DNA from: Trebouxia sp. TZW2008
Taxonomy: Eukaryota; Chlorophyta; Trebouxiophyceae; Trebouxiales; Trebouxiaceae
Direction of reading: 5' to 3'
Length of the DNA: 64,000 bases
NCBI GenBank assembly: GCA_002118135.1
Contig: BDIU01000343.1
Location: 1-64,000 of the forward strand
In this document: piece after piece, positions 56,201 through 64,000 of the stretch
How positions within the stretch are numbered: position 1 is the stretch's first letter
Layout of the letters: each line of letters starts with the position of its first letter
Translations under genes and position numbers: made by a program
Notes under the pieces: model-generated
The model's input: only the letters and a program-made list of their open reading frames with translations
Database searches by the model: none
What the model was told of the DNA's origin: nothing

Positions 56201-57518
56201 TGTCCAGAACCTGCTGTGGCTCTGTCTGATTGTGTGTGTGAAGCCAGCCGCTCTGTGGCAGAGCTTGCCTGCTGAGGCACACCCTTGCGTTCTTTTGCCT
56301 TGCGAGGGGAAGATGCACGCTTGCAAAACGGCTTTTGAGCGCCTGCAAGCTCTGCTTGGTCTGCTGACTGTGCAGTTGCCTCACTTGCTAAAGAGGAGTC
56401 TGCCTCTGCATCTAGGGCTTTTGCCCTACGAGGTGAAGATGCACGCTTGCGGGGTGGCCTTCGAGAGCCCGCAGCCTCCACTGCTGGCTGTGCATTTGCC
56501 TCAAAGGTTGCAGATGGACCTGAATCAGGAGCAGCATCTGTGGCTGATTCCTTCCTTGAAGAGGCTGACTGCTTGCTTGGTGAAGAAGCACGCTTACGTG
56601 GCGGCTTTTGATTGCCCACAAGGTCTGCCGGACCTGTTGACTGTGCATTTGCCTGTTTTGCTGCAGATGGGCCTGACTCAACAGCTGCGTCATTTGCTGA
56701 GCCGTTGCTTGGACCTGACTCAGCAGCTGACTCTGGGGCTGAGTTTCTGCTTGAAGAGGCTGGTCGCTTTCTGCTGCCAGGTGGCTGCTGAGGCTGGTCT
56801 GATGACGGTGTTTTGGCCTGTAAATGCAGAAATTGAAGATCAGTCGTCTTCAGGAGGGCAGCTGATGGCTACAGCCAGGACTTCATGCCTTTGCAGGTGG
56901 AACAAGGCAGCAGTGATACATTGAGCTGGCAAGTGGTGGTACATGTGGGTTGCGCCCTGTGCTTTATGCAAATGTATCTGGGCATTGCACAAGCTGATCT
57001 TATTGTTCCAGAAATCAGCTTACATCTTTGCTGATCTAGTACAATGCCGTAGTCTCAGCTATTGCAGCAGATTGCATACTTCTCTGATATATTGGCTTGC
57101 TTTACCTTGGAACTTGTTCTCCCTCTATGAGACGGCTTGGCAGCTTGCTTGGAAATGCCATCAGCTGCAACCTGCATTTGGCAAAGCACCTTTCGCATCA
57201 AGATCTTGTGCTGTGTAACAAATGCTGGGCGGGTCTGTGGCCAAACGCCTGTCATACAGCCTGTGGTATGCTGAACACTGTAGATCTGCAAGTGGTCACC
57301 TGAGCCTCTGAGCTGATAACCGAGGGCGCTTCAGCCGCTGTGTTGCTGCTGTTGAAGTGTCTCAGGCATGTCAAATGCTGCGGCTGGGACAAGTTCCGGT
57401 ACAACGAGGTCAACTGAGAATCCGAAGACACAGAAAGCCGATTGCCGTCAGCCGCGACTTGCGCCTTGACTGTTTCAAGGATCCTACTAATTAAGCCGAT
57501 GCCATGCCTTCGCGCCAT
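47284..57518 (-). CDS. SUPV3L1: Mitochondrial ATP-dependent RNA helicase SUV3
   Basis: DExH/Ski2-like helicase acting in mitochondrial RNA degradation. Recognised exons: 57,300-57,518 ([16 protein letters not shown]…LRHFNSSN, presequence-like), ~57,105-57,176, 55,736-56,820, ~54,305-54,478, 53,689-53,814, ~53,186-53,269, 52,521-52,649, 51,769-52,282, 51,091-51,263, ~49,683-49,829, 49,181-49,352 and 47,284-47,658. Motifs: Walker [23 protein letters not shown], motif [39 protein letters not shown] and motif [11 protein letters not shown]; the C terminus has [10 protein letters not shown] as in human SUV3. The 55,736-56,820 exon adds a disordered extension of about 360 residues with repeated (P)RKRASSP, not typical of the family. 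Many introns carry exon echoes. Confidence 0.9.
47555..48215 (-). repeat. Upstream echo array of the last SUV3 exon
   Basis: The last exon starts after TGTCATGCAG with GTCATGTCGCTATGGATCTGG (coding [12 protein letters not shown]…[15 protein letters not shown]). Copies at about 47,700-47,803, 47,845-47,936, 47,965-48,075 and 48,110-48,213 repeat the intron tail, acceptor and exon start with growing decay away from the real exon. The nearest copy is still open for about 40 codons. Confidence 0.9.
48890..49355 (-). repeat. Downstream echoes of SUV3 exon 49,181-49,352
   Basis: The exon end ([13 protein letters not shown] then GTACAG) is repeated at about 49,040-49,115 ([13 protein letters not shown], donor-like GTGAAA) and more weakly at 48,893-48,965. 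The copies lie in the following intron. Confidence 0.88.
50590..51590 (-). repeat. Echoes on both sides of SUV3 exon 51,091-51,263
   Basis: Upstream in the sense direction, copies of the exon start (GCCGTGCTGGCAGGCGCAGCAGCATCC) are at about 51,425-51,480 and 51,550-51,592. Downstream, copies of the exon end ([18 protein letters not shown] plus donor) are at about 50,985-51,050, 50,865-50,945 and 50,600-50,705; the last still reads [18 protein letters not shown]. Confidence 0.9.
54150..54915 (-). repeat. Echoes around SUV3 exon ~54,305-54,478
   Basis: On the minus strand the exon start (CTTTTCTACAAGGCCAGCGTTGAACTGGAAGC…TTCAAGGCAGTC) is copied at about 54,555-54,625, 54,675-54,765 and 54,815-54,905. 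The exon end (CAAAGACTTGCAGTCATACAGGTG) has one copy near 54,185-54,235. Confidence 0.85.
55225..55860 (-). repeat. Downstream echoes of SUV3 exon 55,736-56,820
   Basis: The exon end ([17 protein letters not shown] then GTGTGCAC) is repeated at about 55,470-55,570 with the preceding helix ([20 protein letters not shown], still open), again at 55,355-55,400 and weakly at 55,205-55,260. Following intron bases (TTGACTCATGTGAGTGACAT) are copied too. Confidence 0.9.
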
Positions 57519-58143
57519 TGCTCAGATCGATTCTGTCGCAGGTTTGATCGTGCAGCGAAATTTCAGCTGTTCATGCAGAGCAGGTCTTGGTCGCAAGCAT
57601 CGGTGCCTGCCCTGTCGCAGCCAACCATCGACAGCAAGGATGTTGTTGAGGAATCACTTTTCTTGCTTGACCAAGATCGCCAACAACGATCGCTTTGAGC
57701 CCGTACCCCGCAGGTCAACGTGCAGCAGTGTCGGTGAGTTGCAGTGCTGCAGAGCTGTACCCGTAACTTACGGCGAAAGCGCCGCCGTATCTATAACGCC
57801 TGCATGCTCGGCAATATGCTGCGCAGGGCTGCAAAATGCTTGGTCAGTTGACTTGCGACAAGCATCGATTGGCTCTGTTGCATTCGTTGCAAGTTGCATA
57901 CGTGTGATCGCGACCGCTTTATCGTCCTCTGTCACGCAGCTTGTTGCACACTCTGCTTCGACAGACTTGAACGAGCCTTATTACGTTTGATGGCCAGCAC
58001 TGCAAGCCTTTAGTTCCCTGATCAGGAGGGTCTGAGTCCTTGCTACAGGCTTTGCGAACCGTACTCCAGCGCAGTAGACTTCAGCTTTGTCTAAGGAGCG
58101 CGCAGTCTAGCCACCGTCGTCATCAGAATACAAAGTCAAGTGT
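57519..58143. promoter_or_regulatory. Divergent promoter region, SUV3 / uL11m
   Basis: 625 bp between two divergent start codons of mitochondrial proteins. It contains CpG-richer sequence than the introns. Open frames here are probably chance. Promoter role inferred from orientation. Confidence 0.45.
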
Positions 58144-59466
58144 ATGGCAAGTAAAGCCAAGGCCGTCACCGCGACAATCAAGCTTGTGATCAATGCTGGG
58201 CAAGCAAAACCTGCACCACCCGTAGGTCCTGCCCTCGGGCAGGCCGGGCTCAACATCATGTCGTTCTGCAAGGACTTCAATGCCAAAACTGCTGACAAAA
58301 AGGTACATTGCAAAGCCAGGTTGTTTGCAGTTGCAACAATCCAAGTCAACAATGCCTCAGCCTGCTCAAGAGTAAAAGAGCCATTGGTTTCCCTGCAGTC
58401 ACTCGTTTGAATGCGCCATCTTGATCACTCTATTCGTTTATATTGCAGGGAGACATTCCAGTGCCTGTTGTCATCACGGCTTACAGCGACAAGAGTTATA
58501 CCTATGTAAGCAAGCCATTCATGTCCATTGTTTCTGGCTATGAAGAAGTGTCATGCAAAAGCTGCTTTTGCATGCTGCTCATGCAAAACTTGAGCGATAT
58601 GAGCAATCTGGCTACAAAAATGTGTCATCAGCTTGCTGCTTTTGCATGCTGCTCATGCAAATTTGATCAATATGAGCGTAGTATCTTTTGCATTTGCCTG
58701 ATGCATTACCTTATCCTTTGCCACAATAGGCATGCTGATTTTCAATTTCGCTCTGTTGTCAGCCCCCTTGTGACATGCAAATTGTGCCAATCCAGATTCA
58801 AGGCATCAACTGGCTGTGGTACCCACAAGAGTTTGTGACTGTTCCTTGGCTGCTGCATCAAATCAGACATGTTCAATAGCCTAGCTATGCCACTCTTAGA
58901 CAACACCATTGTGCACAGTGGCAATCCTTGGGAAAGAAGAAATGTATGAGAGTGATGAAATGTAATGACAAACAACGATGAACAATAGTGACAAACAACG
59001 TTGCATACAGGTGATCAAGACGCCGCCAGTCGTCTACTTCATGTAACAGGCAGCCAGCCTCAACAGAGCAGTCACACTCAATGGCAATCACAACTATACT
59101 AAACGGGCACTTACATTGCATGCAGGTCGTGAAAACGCCGCCAGTGACACTTTGCATCAAGCAGGCAGTCAATTTCAAACATAGAATCGCACTTGACGGC
59201 AATCACAGATATACTAAACAGGCATTCACTTTGTAATGCAGGTGATGAAAACGCCGCCAGTGACTTATTTCATTAAACAGGCAGCTAGTCTAAAAAGCGG
59301 CAGCCAGCGGCCAGGCCATGCAGTAGCAGCAGAGATCTCTGTCAAGAACATCTATGACATTGCCCAGCAGAAGCAGCAAGACGCGCCGGACATGTCACTG
59401 GAGTCCATTTGCCGATCGGTGGCGGGCACCTGCAGAAGCATGGGAGTCAGAGTTGTCAACCAATGA
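58144..59466 (+). CDS. Mitochondrial ribosomal protein L11 (uL11m)
   Basis: Large-subunit protein of the GTPase-associated centre. Exons 58,144-58,302, 58,449-58,505 and 59,242-59,466, all phase 0, give 146 residues, the normal L11 length. The N-terminal domain has [20 protein letters not shown] and the linker region [10 protein letters not shown]; then [31 protein letters not shown] and the RNA-binding domain with [20 protein letters not shown] and [13 protein letters not shown]. Similar to plant mitochondrial L11 proteins, which likewise begin almost directly with the L11 fold and lack a long cleavable presequence; plastid L11 would carry a transit peptide. Divergent from SUV3. The second intron holds two decoy copies of the third exon start. 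Confidence 0.92.
58995..59290 (+). repeat. Upstream echoes of uL11m exon 3
   Basis: Two units of about 115 bp, starting near 59,010 and 59,125, repeat roughly 85 nt of intron, the GCAG acceptor and the first 35-45 nt of exon 3 (GTGATGAAAACGCCGCCAGT). The first reads [10 protein letters not shown] then stops; the second reads [13 protein letters not shown] and then drifts to a stop. The real exon is the third. Confidence 0.92.
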
Positions 59467-60521
59467 TCATTGACATTGAGGATGCTGAGAACGGCTTTTT
59501 GACACAGACTCAGAGTTCTCATCCATAAAGCATAAACAATGAGAAATGCTGAGGATGCCTTCTCAACTCAGAGTCAAAGTTGTCAATCAATGAGCATTGA
59601 CAATTTGGATCAGCCATGAAGGCTGCTGACTGACTTTTTTGGCTGAGAACTTGGGCCAACTTCTGGGCCAGATTGCCTGATAGTAAAGAGGTTTTCAACA
59701 TAGCCATCTCCTCAAAGCTGCATTCCAAATGCTGACAAAAGCCTTTCTTGATGGCAAATTTCTTGGTCAGCCTGCAGCTGCCCTTCAATTGCAAACCATG
59801 CTCTTGTACAGCTTGTTGCTGTGCTTTGTCCAACAATAATTCACAGCTGCTGAGAGCGACTGTCCTTGGGTGAACTGTTGACAAATTTCATTACAAACCC
59901 TAGATTGCATATAGGTAGAGCCTACTGTTGCTAGATTGAACTTTGACACTTGCTCAATGACAATACTGCTGCAGCTGTTGCAGTAACTGCGAGAGCTGCA
60001 GGCAATGTTTGCTTGTTACCTGAAGCATCCTTGAAGCGTGTTGCAGCATTTAAGGTTGTCAGGATGTAGGCATGGCCATGGTGCAGCTACTTCATTTCAT
60101 CACGAAGCAGGCAAGTCAAGCTTTACTGAATTTCTGTTCAGTGACAGAATTTGCAGGTCAGCCACGACTGAACTCATTCAGACAGTGACGCTATACATCC
60201 ATCTGGCTTTGAGACCATTTAGGTGGTGTACTGTCAATGCGTGTTTCTGGTCGCATTGCCACTGCATTCAGGCATGCATTGATTGTGTCCATGTCAATGA
60301 CAGCTTCGCTGGTTGCAGTCACTGCCGCTGCCTGGCTGACAGTCATGTGTCCAGCACGGCAGCTTCGGCATGATGACTACATCAGCAAAATCATTACACT
60401 TGAAGAGTTTTAGCTACTTCATGCTCATCATGTCACTCTCAAGCATTGTCCACTTCTCCATGCATGCAAAGCATCGAACATGACAATGGTCTTCATGGCA
60501 TTGCAGCCAGAGTCTGGCTGT
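59467..60521. other. Intergenic, uL11m to GH5 (convergent), with terminal-exon echoes
   Basis: Two degraded copies of the uL11m stop region (GAGTCAGAGTTGTCAACCAATGATCATTGACA) are seen at about 59,508-59,545 and 59,565-59,610. Around 60,085-60,120, ACTTCATTTCATCACGAAGCAGGCAAG may be a remote copy of the exon-3 start. Frames open on the minus strand (59,519-59,884) look like chance. No other gene seen. Confidence 0.5.
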
Positions 60522-63024
60522 CTAGGAGCCGTAGTACCACGGCTTCAGGTTGAGACCATCAACAGCATAAGGATTGCTGCCTGTCAACTTATCAAGCTTA
60601 TTCCATTGAATGTTCAACCAAGTCTGCGAGTCCACCAGCCCGCCAGTATCAGCACTGCTTGGGTTCCATGACCGGTACCAGTATATCCAGCTCTGAATGT
60701 TTGCGTGACCGCCAGCGGCGCTGCCCTGGTTCTGCATGTACGCCACCAGGTCAATGTGCAATTGCACGTCGGCCTGCTGCGCGAACGACGAGCCGTACTT
60801 TCCCAACACCACCGGGAACTTGTGACACACGCCATTGTAGCAGTAGCCGCCCAGGGACTTGCTGCCGAAGGAGTTGGTCATGCGGTTTCACAGACCTGAA
60901 CCTTTAATGTTTGTGGTTGATCCAGTGACCGAGGGACCATACACATATGGACCTAGCACCACCTGCATGTCATGGCTGCTCTTCAGTGAAGACATGATGA
61001 TGAACTGCAGATGGCCTCATGTTTGAATGCGCATGCCTTGACTTTCCTGATGAGCACTGGTAGCGCTTGCATTCACGATGAAGGGCAACAAGAAGCTGCT
61101 TTGCTGACATGCACATTTCACATTCTTCAGCACGTGCAGCACATGCCGCAAGCAGACCCAGACACTGGTTCACTCAACGCATTTTGTGAGGTCAGGATAA
61201 AGCTGAGTTGACAGGGCTGTGTGTCAAGCAAAGCCTATCTCAATACAAGGAAGCATGTGCATAGTTGACTGAAAAGAAAAGACAGGCAAATGAGACTTAG
61301 CAGGATCCTCTCAAATCAAAACAATGTCGCTGATGCACTGCCGAGCATACCTGGTTGAGATACTGTGAAGTCATGATACCCTGGAAGAATCCATTGGGGT
61401 CACTCATGCCCAGCTGACTAATCAGGGCACTATCAGTCACAAAGCCGTCACCCCAGTTGACCAAGGCTGCTTGACCAGTGCCCTGGACCATGAAAGGTAC
61501 TCCCTGGCTGATGCTGTAAAGAAGTGGCAGAAGATTGAGGTACATGCTCTGCAGCCCTGGCACGCTGGTCTGCTCCCACTTGATCCCATATGTGTCTGGC
61601 TCCTGTATACAGAGCCAAAGCAGTGTAAGCCTAAGTGGCATACGTTCAAAGGGCATCAACTGGAACCAACATAAGAAATCAGTGCGGGGAAACAAGTGCA
61701 TGGATGCTGCTGATGCTTGTATGATGGATGCAAAGCAGCAATGGTCATGTGAGGCATGCTAGTCACACGCAAATTGATGTGCGTGGGTCTTGGTCAGCAA
61801 ATGTATGCAATGTCAAGGCTTTGGTCACACCACAGCACCAATGCAGATTGCTTGCTTGGTAGGACAGAGCTGACAGCCTTTGGCAGGAAATACACCGCAA
61901 GCAGCTTTTTGAGAGAAACGTCAAGAGCAGAAGCAGAACAAGGCTGAGAGTGACCAGGTCTAGCACAAGCAGAAACAAACAGACAGCAAAAGCAAAACAA
62001 GGCATGCATCAACCAGTGGCCAAGTTGAGCAAGATAGACAGCAAACAGATAGTAGGAAAACTTACATTGACCAGGTCCAGCACCAGTTTGCCAACAACTC
62101 CAGGGTAGGTGGTCACCAGCTTGCTGAAGAAGTTGATCATGTTTCTCTGCCATGTGTCCTGGTTCAGAATCTCCTGGTTAGCAGCACCATTGCCAGGATG
62201 CCAGTCAGGCACCTACACACACACACATGGCACAATTGAGCCTTCCGCTGTCCATCAGCCATGCCAAAATTAAAGGCAGAGATGACATCATGTCGATGGG
62301 CAAAGGTGCCCATCAAGCATTGATAGGCGAAGGGCAATGTTGAGCCTCAAGGGGCAAGGGTGCAAGTCAGGCGCCTGTATACAAAGTAAAGTGAAAGTCA
62401 AGTCTACGCCATTAGGCGTCATAGCGGGAGCGTCTGTCTAAAGAGGCAGCCCGGGATGTATACAAAGGACAGTGTTGGACAAATGCGCTGCAAGGCCCTG
62501 AAGAACGCCAGCCAGGCACCTGTACACAAAACTTAGATCAAGCTTTGATAGGCAGGGGAGCCTGTCATGATCAGGATAGGCCAAAGGCAAAGTTGACTTT
62601 CAGTGGGCACAGTCACCCATCAATTGGCAGGCAGAGTTGAGCCTTGCTGAGCAAAGACATCAGATAAGCCTGTCAGAGGATCAGTTTGACTTCACTCTGT
62701 CAAAGGCAGTGCAGATGAGTCTGTGCAAGGAAAGCTTTCAACGCGTGCAAAATGAAAGTTTAAGCAGTTCATGAGAAGCCGTTGCTTGCAAAGAAGTTGA
62801 TGACCCACAGGAACCTGTCATAGGCGTTCGGAGGCAGGTAGCCGTTGCATGCGCTGCCGCTTGATGGAGGGTTTGACAGTGACGGCACTGATCCTCCATT
62901 GCTCCCTGCGAAGACAGTGACGCAAAAATTCATTTCAGCCAGAAAGTAAATAGCTGTTGCATGCCCTACTTCTGGAAGGGGTTGGCGTACAAGCTTTGAC
63001 ATTTGACAGACAGGCAAGTAGCTG

Positions 63025-63275
63025 TTGCATGCACTGCCTGTCAGTAGGGAGGGCATTGATGGCACTGATCCTTCACTGCCCCCTGCCAAGGTAGTCATGC
63101 TAACCTTGATTTTAAGACAGCAAGCATCATTGCATGCATTGCCGTTTGGTGATTGCGTTGGAAAGTGATGGCACTGATCCTCCATTGCTGCCTGCAAAGA
63201 CAGTCACACAAGGTCAGATTCAAGTAATTGCTGAATGCACTGCCGCTTAGTGGTGCTTTTGATGGCACTGCGGCT
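63025..63275 (-). repeat. Upstream echoes of GH5 exon 62,769-62,908
   Basis: On the minus strand, copies of the exon start (GGGAGCAATGGAGGATCAGTGCCGTCA…GGCAGTGCATGCAAC) lie at about 63,005-63,090, 63,120-63,198 and 63,225-63,275. Two keep a TGGCAG/TTGCAG acceptor. Confidence 0.88.
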
Positions 63276-63794
63276 GTGTTGATGCCTCCAGGATGCATGT
63301 AGAGATGCACCCAGACTCTGATGACGCACAGATAGCATGACTTAGTCATGTTGACAGCGCCTGTTTGTACGCATGCTGAGCATAAGTATGCCAAGTTAGC
63401 TCGGCACAATGCGTCAATAACTGAAAGACTGAACAGACTGTATGTGTTGAATCACAAAACTTGAACAGCTTCCACTCAACTACGCAGTGAGAGAATTGAA
63501 CGACAGTTTCTCAAGTGACTGGTGCAGTTTGCTAGCTCCTGCCAGCTAGTTTACATGCTGTGTGGCGGACTGCAAGGCTGAACGGTTTGTGTGTGCAATC
63601 AGCAGACTTGCACAATCAACAAAGCAAGTTCAGTAATAGATGGCGCACCCTTGCTAGGCTCCTGCAGGTTGTTCTTGATGGTGGTCTCATCAGCAATCTG
63701 GCAGCTCTGCTGGTAGCTCGGCACCCATGATGATGACTGCACAGCACAGATTCTATGTCAAACATATCTAATTACAATCATGAAACAGCCAAAA

Positions 63795-63875
63795 ACAACT
63801 GATCTTTGATGGTACTTTCATAGACAATTTGGCAGCTCTGCTGATAGCTAGGCATCCATGATAACCGCACAGCCA
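63795..63875 (-). repeat. Upstream echo of GH5 exon 63,649-63,736
   Basis: Decayed copy of the exon on the minus strand (ATGGATGCCTAGCTATCAGCAGAGCTGCCAAATTGTC…), with CTGTGCGG in place of CTGTGCAG at the acceptor. Confidence 0.85.
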
Positions 63876-63908
63876 ATACATTTTGTCAAACATCTATGTA
63901 CAAGCTGT

Positions 63909-63980
63909 TAGCAGCAGCAGCAGCAGTCTGTCAAAGATGTGTGTTGACATCATGCTAGCAGCAGCAGCAGCAGCAGCATA
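63909..63980. repeat. CAG trinucleotide runs
   Basis: Runs of 5-7 CAG units at about 63,911-63,926 and 63,959-63,979, separated by 30 bp, within the presumed GH5 intron. Confidence 0.9.
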
Positions 63981-64000
63981 CAGAACCATCAGCAGCATAA

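Larger units (their letters stand above)
60522..64000 (-). pseudogene. GH5-type glycoside hydrolase (cellulase-like), apparently inactivated, 5' end off window
   Basis: Exons in sense order: 63,649-63,736 (WVPSYQQSCQIADETTIKNN), about 62,769-62,908 (NAYDRFLWVINFFASNGF), 62,066-62,212 (PDWHPGNGAANQE…VLDLVN), 61,351-61,602 (EPDTYGIKWEQ…) and 60,522-60,962. The acid/base Glu of the NEP motif is intact. Three lesions stand out. A TGA at 60,888-60,890 replaces an expected Trp (GL*NRMTNSFG). The GExG-type nucleophile motif reads VVLGKYGSSF, with Lys at 60,798-60,800. The exon near 62,770 lacks a GT donor after NGF. Together these suggest loss of function, although sequence errors are not excluded. 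The N terminus lies beyond the right edge. Confidence 0.65.

Noticed and set aside
56027..56924. Long plus-strand frames opposite the SUV3 N-terminal exon
   Set aside because: They mirror the repetitive RKRASSP coding of the minus strand; no recognisable domain and wrong orientation for the surrounding exons.
57442..57990. 182-codon plus-strand open frame beside the SUV3 start
   Set aside because: It overlaps the SUV3 presequence exon antisense, is rich in Cys/Ser/Arg without recognisable pattern and lies in a divergent promoter region.
1..64000. CRISPR arrays, operons, bacterial-type promoters or terminators
   Set aside because: The tandem arrays are intronic exon copies or minisatellites without regular spacers, and the gene structure is clearly eukaryotic.

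Overview
The window looks like nuclear DNA of a unicellular green alga, most likely Trebouxiophyceae. The evidence is a set of intron-dense genes with short exons (about 60-250 nt) and GT...TGCAG introns, a plant-type AKR2 chaperone, a plant-type mitochondrial ribosomal protein L11, a gamma-glutamyl-peptidase-like glutamine amidotransferase and decayed LINE and Ty3/gypsy chromovirus pieces. The species is not determined; family names below come from recognising protein motifs by eye, not from a search.

Layout. 1-330: LINE fragment (minus). 525 to about 21,700: one very large plus-strand gene for the inner-ring nucleoporin NUP205, with roughly 40 exons. 22,139-26,696: three minus-strand genes (BLOC1S2-like, a Ser/Ala/Gln-rich protein, a class I glutamine amidotransferase). 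26,946-27,518: small LRR protein (plus), divergent from the amidotransferase. 29,740-34,693: plastid-type aldo/keto reductase (plus) with a LINE 3' fragment in one intron. 36,623-38,074: exosome cofactor MPHOSPH6 (plus). 39,136-41,293: AKR2-like ankyrin chaperone (minus). 41,776-47,045: a mobile-element island made of two copies of a foldback-type repeat, a chromodomain remnant and a compact divergent pair of intronless ORFs (an LRR-like ORF and a frameshifted deaminase-fold-like ORF). 47,284-57,518: mitochondrial RNA helicase SUV3 (minus). 58,144-59,466: mitochondrial ribosomal protein uL11m (plus), divergent from SUV3. 60,522 to the right edge: GH5-type glycoside hydrolase (minus) that appears to be a pseudogene.

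The strongest unexplained signal is structural. Nearly every multi-exon gene carries decayed tandem copies ('echoes') of exon-intron junctions inside the neighbouring introns. Echoes upstream of an exon keep the TGCAG acceptor and the start of the exon; echoes downstream keep the end of the exon and its donor. In many cases family conservation identifies which copy is real, because the others have stops, frameshifts or missing parts. This accounts for much of the intron length and for many spurious open frames. The second item worth attention is the 41.8-47.0 kb island with its intronless deaminase-like/LRR-like pair.

Functionally the window is a collection of housekeeping genes (nuclear pore, RNA surveillance, plastid outer-envelope targeting, mitochondrial RNA turnover and translation) with no operon-like logic. 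The one suggestive pairing is SUV3 and uL11m, both mitochondrial gene-expression proteins, sharing a 625-bp divergent promoter region.
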